Made by a program: the position numbers and the translations under genes
Part shown: in pieces, positions 7,045-9,954 of the stretch
Position numbering within the stretch: position 1 is the stretch's first letter
Layout of the letters: each line of letters opens with the position of its first letter
NCBI GenBank assembly: GCA_020849075.1
Contig: JADLGZ010000221.1
Span: 1 to 9,954 of the forward strand
Reading direction: 5' to 3'
Origin: Fimbriimonadaceae bacterium
GTDB taxonomy: Bacteria > Armatimonadota > Fimbriimonadia > Fimbriimonadales > Fimbriimonadaceae
DNA length: 9,954 nt
The notes under the pieces: model-generated
Database searches by the model: none
The model's input: only the letters and a program-made list of their open reading frames with translations
What the model was told of the DNA's origin: nothing

Positions 7045-8369
7045 ACCTTGATCCGAAACTTGTCCAGCATATTCGAGGGTTTGGACAGCCCTTGGGGGCA
7101 GAAGCATATGTTTTCGCCCCGCAAACCCCAGAGCAGATCAACGAAATCTATGAGTTGGCTCGAAAGTCAGGCAAAAGTGTGTCCTTTGTGGGATCAAGGC
7201 GGAGCTACGGTTCCCCAATGATGACCCCCGATGGCATTGTCATCTCCCTTAAAAGTTTTAACGCCATCGGCCCCATCCTTGATAGCACAGTTCAAGTAGG
7301 AGGTGGGGTCACGATTGAACAGTTGTGGCGAGCCCTAGCTCCGCAGGGCTATTGGCCAAAGGTTGTTAGTGGCACCGCGAAGGTCACGATTGCGGGCGCG
7401 GTTGCAATGAATATTCATGGGAAGAACGCCTTTCGGGTGGGAAACATCGGTGAGCAGATCACGGCCCTTGATCTGGTTTGTCCAAATGGTCAGACCTCTC
7501 AAGGGGTCGGAAGTATGGGGCTTCTCGGGGCAATCACTTCGGCGACCCTCAAGCTCCAGCCAGTTAAGTCAGCGAGTCTTTCGGTGCTAGCTAAAGTACC
7601 AAGAACTTGGGAGGAGCATTTTTCTTGTTTCAACGAGATGGAGGCGACCAGCGACTACATGGTCGGGTGGGTGGATATGCAACATTCATCGGGACGAGGC
7701 CTCTTCCATTCCGCGAACTACTCACCCCATGGAGCGAAGTTAGATTCCAAGCAAATGCACCATGGCCCACTCGTAGGCTTACTGCCTCGGTCGGAAGCTT
7801 GGCGTATGATGCGCCTCCTAAACCGACCTGGAACGGTCAAGTGGATTAACGCCGCGAAATTCGCGTCAGCGAGGTTATTGAACTCCGACAAACGACATCT
7901 GGAGTCGTTAGCGGAGTTCAGTTTTCTATTGGACTCAATTCCAGGGTGGGAGCGCGCCTATCGAACTGGCTTGCTCCAATTCCAAGCCTTCGCCCCCATT
8001 GATAAGGCCCTGGATATATTCAGGCAACTCCAAACCATGCAGTCTCAGCGGAAGATCGTCAGTACGCTTGGAGTTTTGAAACAACATAAGGCTAGTCCGC
8101 AAATCCTGCCTTACGCCTTAGACGGGTTCTCGCTTGCCATGGACTTCGCACATCAAGATGGCCTTGGGCAATTGTGCTCCGACATGGCCGACATGGTAAT
8201 TGATCAAGGTGGCCGCTTTTATCTGGCTAAGGATTCAACACTAACTGCCGATCAGTATCAACGTTCCCTTCCGCCTGGTGCTCTTGACGAGTTCCGAAGG
8301 CTAAAGCAGAAGCACGATCCAGATAACCTCTTGCAGAGCATCCAGTCCCGGCACTTGGGGTTGACCTAG
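7041..8369 (+). CDS. dprE1: DprE1-like FAD-linked oxidase (decaprenylphosphoryl-ribose 2'-oxidase family)
   Basis: The expected reaction is FAD-dependent oxidation of the 2'-hydroxyl of a polyprenyl-phosphoryl-ribose, the first half of conversion to the arabinose donor. It has 442 residues and VAO/PCMH-type architecture. The FAD domain has RSYGSP (54-59), VGGGVTIEQLW (86-96) and VTIAGAVAMNIHGKN (115-129), where His126 matches His132 of mycobacterial DprE1. The C-terminal segment has DGFSLAMDF (361-369), DGLGQL and YLAKDST (394-400), with Lys397 matching Lys418. The offset is 21 residues at both C-terminal landmarks, and it places Ala366 at the Cys387 position. I use the TTG start at 7041 because the N-terminal GFGQ matches the early GWGR of the family and no in-frame start ahead of it is better. 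TTGA overlaps the dprE2 stop by four bases, and a weak GAGG lies 11 bases upstream. Substrate is inferred; another lipid-linked sugar is possible. Confidence 0.82.
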   Translation: MNLDPKLVQHIRGFGQPLGAEAYVFAPQTPEQINEIYELARKSGKSVSFVGSRRSYGSPMMTPDGIVISLKSFNAIGPILDSTVQVGGGVTIEQLWRALAPQGYWPKVVSGTAKVTIAGAVAMNIHGKNAFRVGNIGEQITALDLVCPNGQTSQGVGSMGLLGAITSATLKLQPVKSASLSVLAKVPRTWEEHFSCFNEMEATSDYMVGWVDMQHSSGRGLFHSANYSPHGAKLDSKQMHHGPLVGLLPRSEAWRMMRLLNRPGTVKWINAAKFASARLLNSDKRHLESLAEFSFLLDSIPGWERAYRTGLLQFQAFAPIDKALDIFRQLQTMQSQRKIVSTLGVLKQHKASPQILPYALDGFSLAMDFAHQDGLGQLCSDMADMVIDQGGRFYLAKDSTLTADQYQRSLPPGALDEFRRLKQKHDPDNLLQSIQSRHLGLT

Positions 8370-8387
8370 GTATCCTGACGGCAATCC

Positions 8388-9395
8388 ATGCCCATATCGC
8401 CAGCCCAAGCGGCAGAGTTTGAAGCCCTGCTTGCCCGCACAAGAAAGGTAGTCGTCACAACCCATATGAATCCGGACGGCGATGCATTTGGCTCAGCGTT
8501 AGCAATGAGTCATTTTCTCAATCGTCGGGGCATTGATCACGAGATTCTGCACCACGACACCCACACACCATTCACTTTGAAGTTTCTCCCGGGAGTTGAG
8601 CGCATCCATCAAACTTGGAAGGATTCTGAAGAGCCCGATCTGGCGATCGCTCTGGACTTGAACAATCTTGACCGATTGGGCCAAGATATCCGCGACTTTG
8701 TTGAGCAGGTGCCGACCATGGTCGTCATTGACCATCATGTGCCCCACTACACTCCGGGTGACTTGAGAATTGTTGATGAGCGCGCCCCTGCCACCTGCCT
8801 CATGCTCTTTCACCTGTTTCGCCAAATTGGGGCCACCATCACGCCTGAAATCGCGACCTGCTTGTTGACGGGCATTGTCACCGATACCGGAAGCTTTCGA
8901 TATAGCAATACGACAACCGAGGCGATTGAGGCTGCGGCGCAACTTTCAGCACTCGGGGCCGATATAGTCAAAATTTCTCAAGAATCCTATATGAAACGTG
9001 AGCTGGCAAGTACACAGTTGCTCGGCATTGGCTTGCACAACATGCGCCTAGAAGAAGGAGGGCGGCTCGCTTGGACTGTGCTAGATGCTCCTGATTTTGA
9101 AGCGGCGGGGGCAACCGAAGAGCACGCGGAAGGCCTGACCAACGAACTTCTAGCCATCCACACGGTCCAAATTGCGGCCGTGCTCCGACATCCGCCTGGA
9201 CGAAAACTGCGGGCCTCACTTCGGTCCCGCGAGCAGTACGACGTCTCGATTGTGGCCCAATCGTTTGGCGGAGGTGGACATAAGAATGCGGCGGGTTGTA
9301 CCTTCACCAGCAGTATCCAAGAGGCCGAAAGGGACCTTGTCGAAGAACTTAGGAAATGCTTGGCATCCTCAACATCGATAAGCCACAAGGGCTGA
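8388..9395 (+). CDS. nrnA: DHH/DHHA1 phosphoesterase, NrnA-type oligoribonuclease/pAp phosphatase
   Basis: Degrades 2- to 5-mer RNA ends (nanoRNA) to mononucleotides, and in many species removes the 3' phosphate of pAp; cytoplasmic, Mn-dependent. It has 335 residues, near the usual 310-340. The DHH domain carries the metal ligands in order: THMNPDGDA (25-33, with His26, Asp30 and Asp32), ALDLN (88-92, Asp90), the signature DHH at 115-117, and TGIVTDTGSF (161-170, Asp166). The C-terminal DHHA1 substrate-binding domain ends with SFGGGGHKNAAGC (292-304). No motif is lost. The ATG at 8388 follows the dprE1-like stop by 18 bases without a Shine-Dalgarno sequence, so it is probably co-transcribed. 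The last 40 bases overlap the start of truB. In many bacteria rbfA stands upstream of nrnA-truB; here the dprE pair does. RecJ is excluded by length and domain content. Confidence 0.93.
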   Translation: MPISPAQAAEFEALLARTRKVVVTTHMNPDGDAFGSALAMSHFLNRRGIDHEILHHDTHTPFTLKFLPGVERIHQTWKDSEEPDLAIALDLNNLDRLGQDIRDFVEQVPTMVVIDHHVPHYTPGDLRIVDERAPATCLMLFHLFRQIGATITPEIATCLLTGIVTDTGSFRYSNTTTEAIEAAAQLSALGADIVKISQESYMKRELASTQLLGIGLHNMRLEEGGRLAWTVLDAPDFEAAGATEEHAEGLTNELLAIHTVQIAAVLRHPPGRKLRASLRSREQYDVSIVAQSFGGGGHKNAAGCTFTSSIQEAERDLVEELRKCLASSTSISHKG

Positions 9396-9954
9396 CATCT
9401 CACGATGTCGTCAACCACGTGCGCAGGAAACTCGGCACGCGGCGAGTCGGTCATGCAGGAACCCTGGATCCGTTAGCAACCGGCGCCCTGGTAGTCGCCG
9501 TTGGCCCGGCAACTCGGTTCTTGCAGTACTTGCCCTTGGAGCCCAAGATTTACGAGTTTACGGTTCTCTTTGGGATTGAGACCAATTCTCAGGACTCGGA
9601 GGGGGAGATCGTCGCCGAGAAGCCCCTCCCGGCAGACTTGGAGGCCAGCATTCTTGAGTATATGCCCCGTTTCACGGGCGAGATCGAGCAGGTCCCGCCC
9701 ATGTTTAGTGCGGTCAAGAAAGACGGTCGGCCGCTCTACCACCTTGCACGACAGGGCATTGAAGTTGAACGGGAATCACGAACAGTTTTCCTCGATGAGT
9801 TTTCGTTGCTGGACGTACAAGGTGCATTAGCAAAGTTCCGCTGTGTCTGCTCAGGAGGCACCTATGTAAGGACGCTTGCCCATGATCTTGGTCAGGTCAT
9901 TGGTTGCGGGGGACACGTGCGAGAACTGCGGCGAACGGCCGTAGGTCGTTTCAA
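9356..9954 (+). CDS. truB: tRNA pseudouridine-55 synthase TruB, N-terminal part
   Basis: Isomerises uridine 55 in the T-loop of tRNAs to pseudouridine. The first 199 residues are present of a usual 300 or so; the gene runs off the right edge. The N-terminus reads GILNIDKPQGLTSHDVV, the standard TruB opening, so the ATG at 9356 is well supported even though it lies inside nrnA. Motif II is GHAGTLDPLATG (32-43) with the catalytic Asp38. Tyr66 in KIYEF corresponds to the active-site tyrosine. The family segment VPPMFSAVKKDG with YHLARQG is present, and GGTYVRTLAHDLG is the motif III region. The overlap with nrnA is 40 bases in a different frame, which implies coupled translation. An AGGA lies only one base before the ATG, too close to act as a normal ribosome-binding site. 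Confidence 0.95.
   Translation, partial: MLGILNIDKPQGLTSHDVVNHVRRKLGTRRVGHAGTLDPLATGALVVAVGPATRFLQYLPLEPKIYEFTVLFGIETNSQDSEGEIVAEKPLPADLEASILEYMPRFTGEIEQVPPMFSAVKKDGRPLYHLARQGIEVERESRTVFLDEFSLLDVQGALAKFRCVCSGGTYVRTLAHDLGQVIGCGGHVRELRRTAVGRF

Noticed and set aside
6337..8369. A new two-gene defence or toxin-antitoxin system in the coupled gene pair
   Set aside because: Both proteins have complete metabolic enzyme motifs (SDR active site; FAD-binding HGKN oxidase) and match the DprE2/DprE1 pair, so no new system is needed to explain them.
8499..8942. Minus-strand reading frame of 147 codons
   Set aside because: Antisense to the DHH domain of nrnA, with no recognisable motif and no start context.

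Overview
The window reads as ordinary bacterial chromosome of moderate GC content. It is almost fully coding, with nine protein genes in two divergent blocks and no gene-free stretch above about 150 bases. I see no RNA gene, CRISPR array, insertion sequence, prophage or defence gene. The phylum cannot be read directly. nrnA next to truB is the arrangement of many non-proteobacterial lineages (the infB-rbfA-nrnA-truB neighbourhood), and the leftward cluster is of the Wzx/Wzy type. Almost no start codon has a Shine-Dalgarno sequence. A lineage such as Armatimonadota is a guess only.

Left block (minus strand, positions 6261 down to 1). It is read in the order glmS, a polyprenyl-phosphate sugar-phosphate transferase, a WecG/TagA/CpsF (GT26) glycosyltransferase, a Wzz/Wzc-like polysaccharide co-polymerase with a degenerate ATPase domain, and the N-terminal third to half of an O-antigen polymerase/ligase-type membrane protein cut by the window edge. 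Together they form the core of a surface or exopolysaccharide pathway. GlmS makes glucosamine-6-phosphate, the precursor of UDP-GlcNAc. The sugar transferase puts the first sugar phosphate on undecaprenyl phosphate, the GT26 enzyme adds a sugar, and the last two polymerise the repeat unit and control chain length. The set resembles the xanthan gum core (GumD, GumM, GumC, GumE) in content.

Right block (plus strand, 6337 to the end). A DprE2-like short-chain reductase and a DprE1-like FAD oxidase overlap by four bases. Next come the DHH-family oligoribonuclease/pAp phosphatase NrnA and the N-terminal part of the tRNA pseudouridine-55 synthase TruB, which overlap by 40 bases. In mycobacteria DprE1 and DprE2 epimerise decaprenyl-phosphoryl-ribose to the arabinose donor. 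Here the pair stands back to back with a polysaccharide cluster, so a lipid-linked pentose (probably arabinofuranose) donor for a surface glycan is a reasonable inference.

The most notable points are: the Walker A lysine of the Wzc-like protein is replaced by arginine; the DprE1-like protein has alanine where mycobacterial DprE1 has the benzothiazinone-reactive Cys387; and the dprE pair is in dprE2-dprE1 order. I find no clearly undescribed system.
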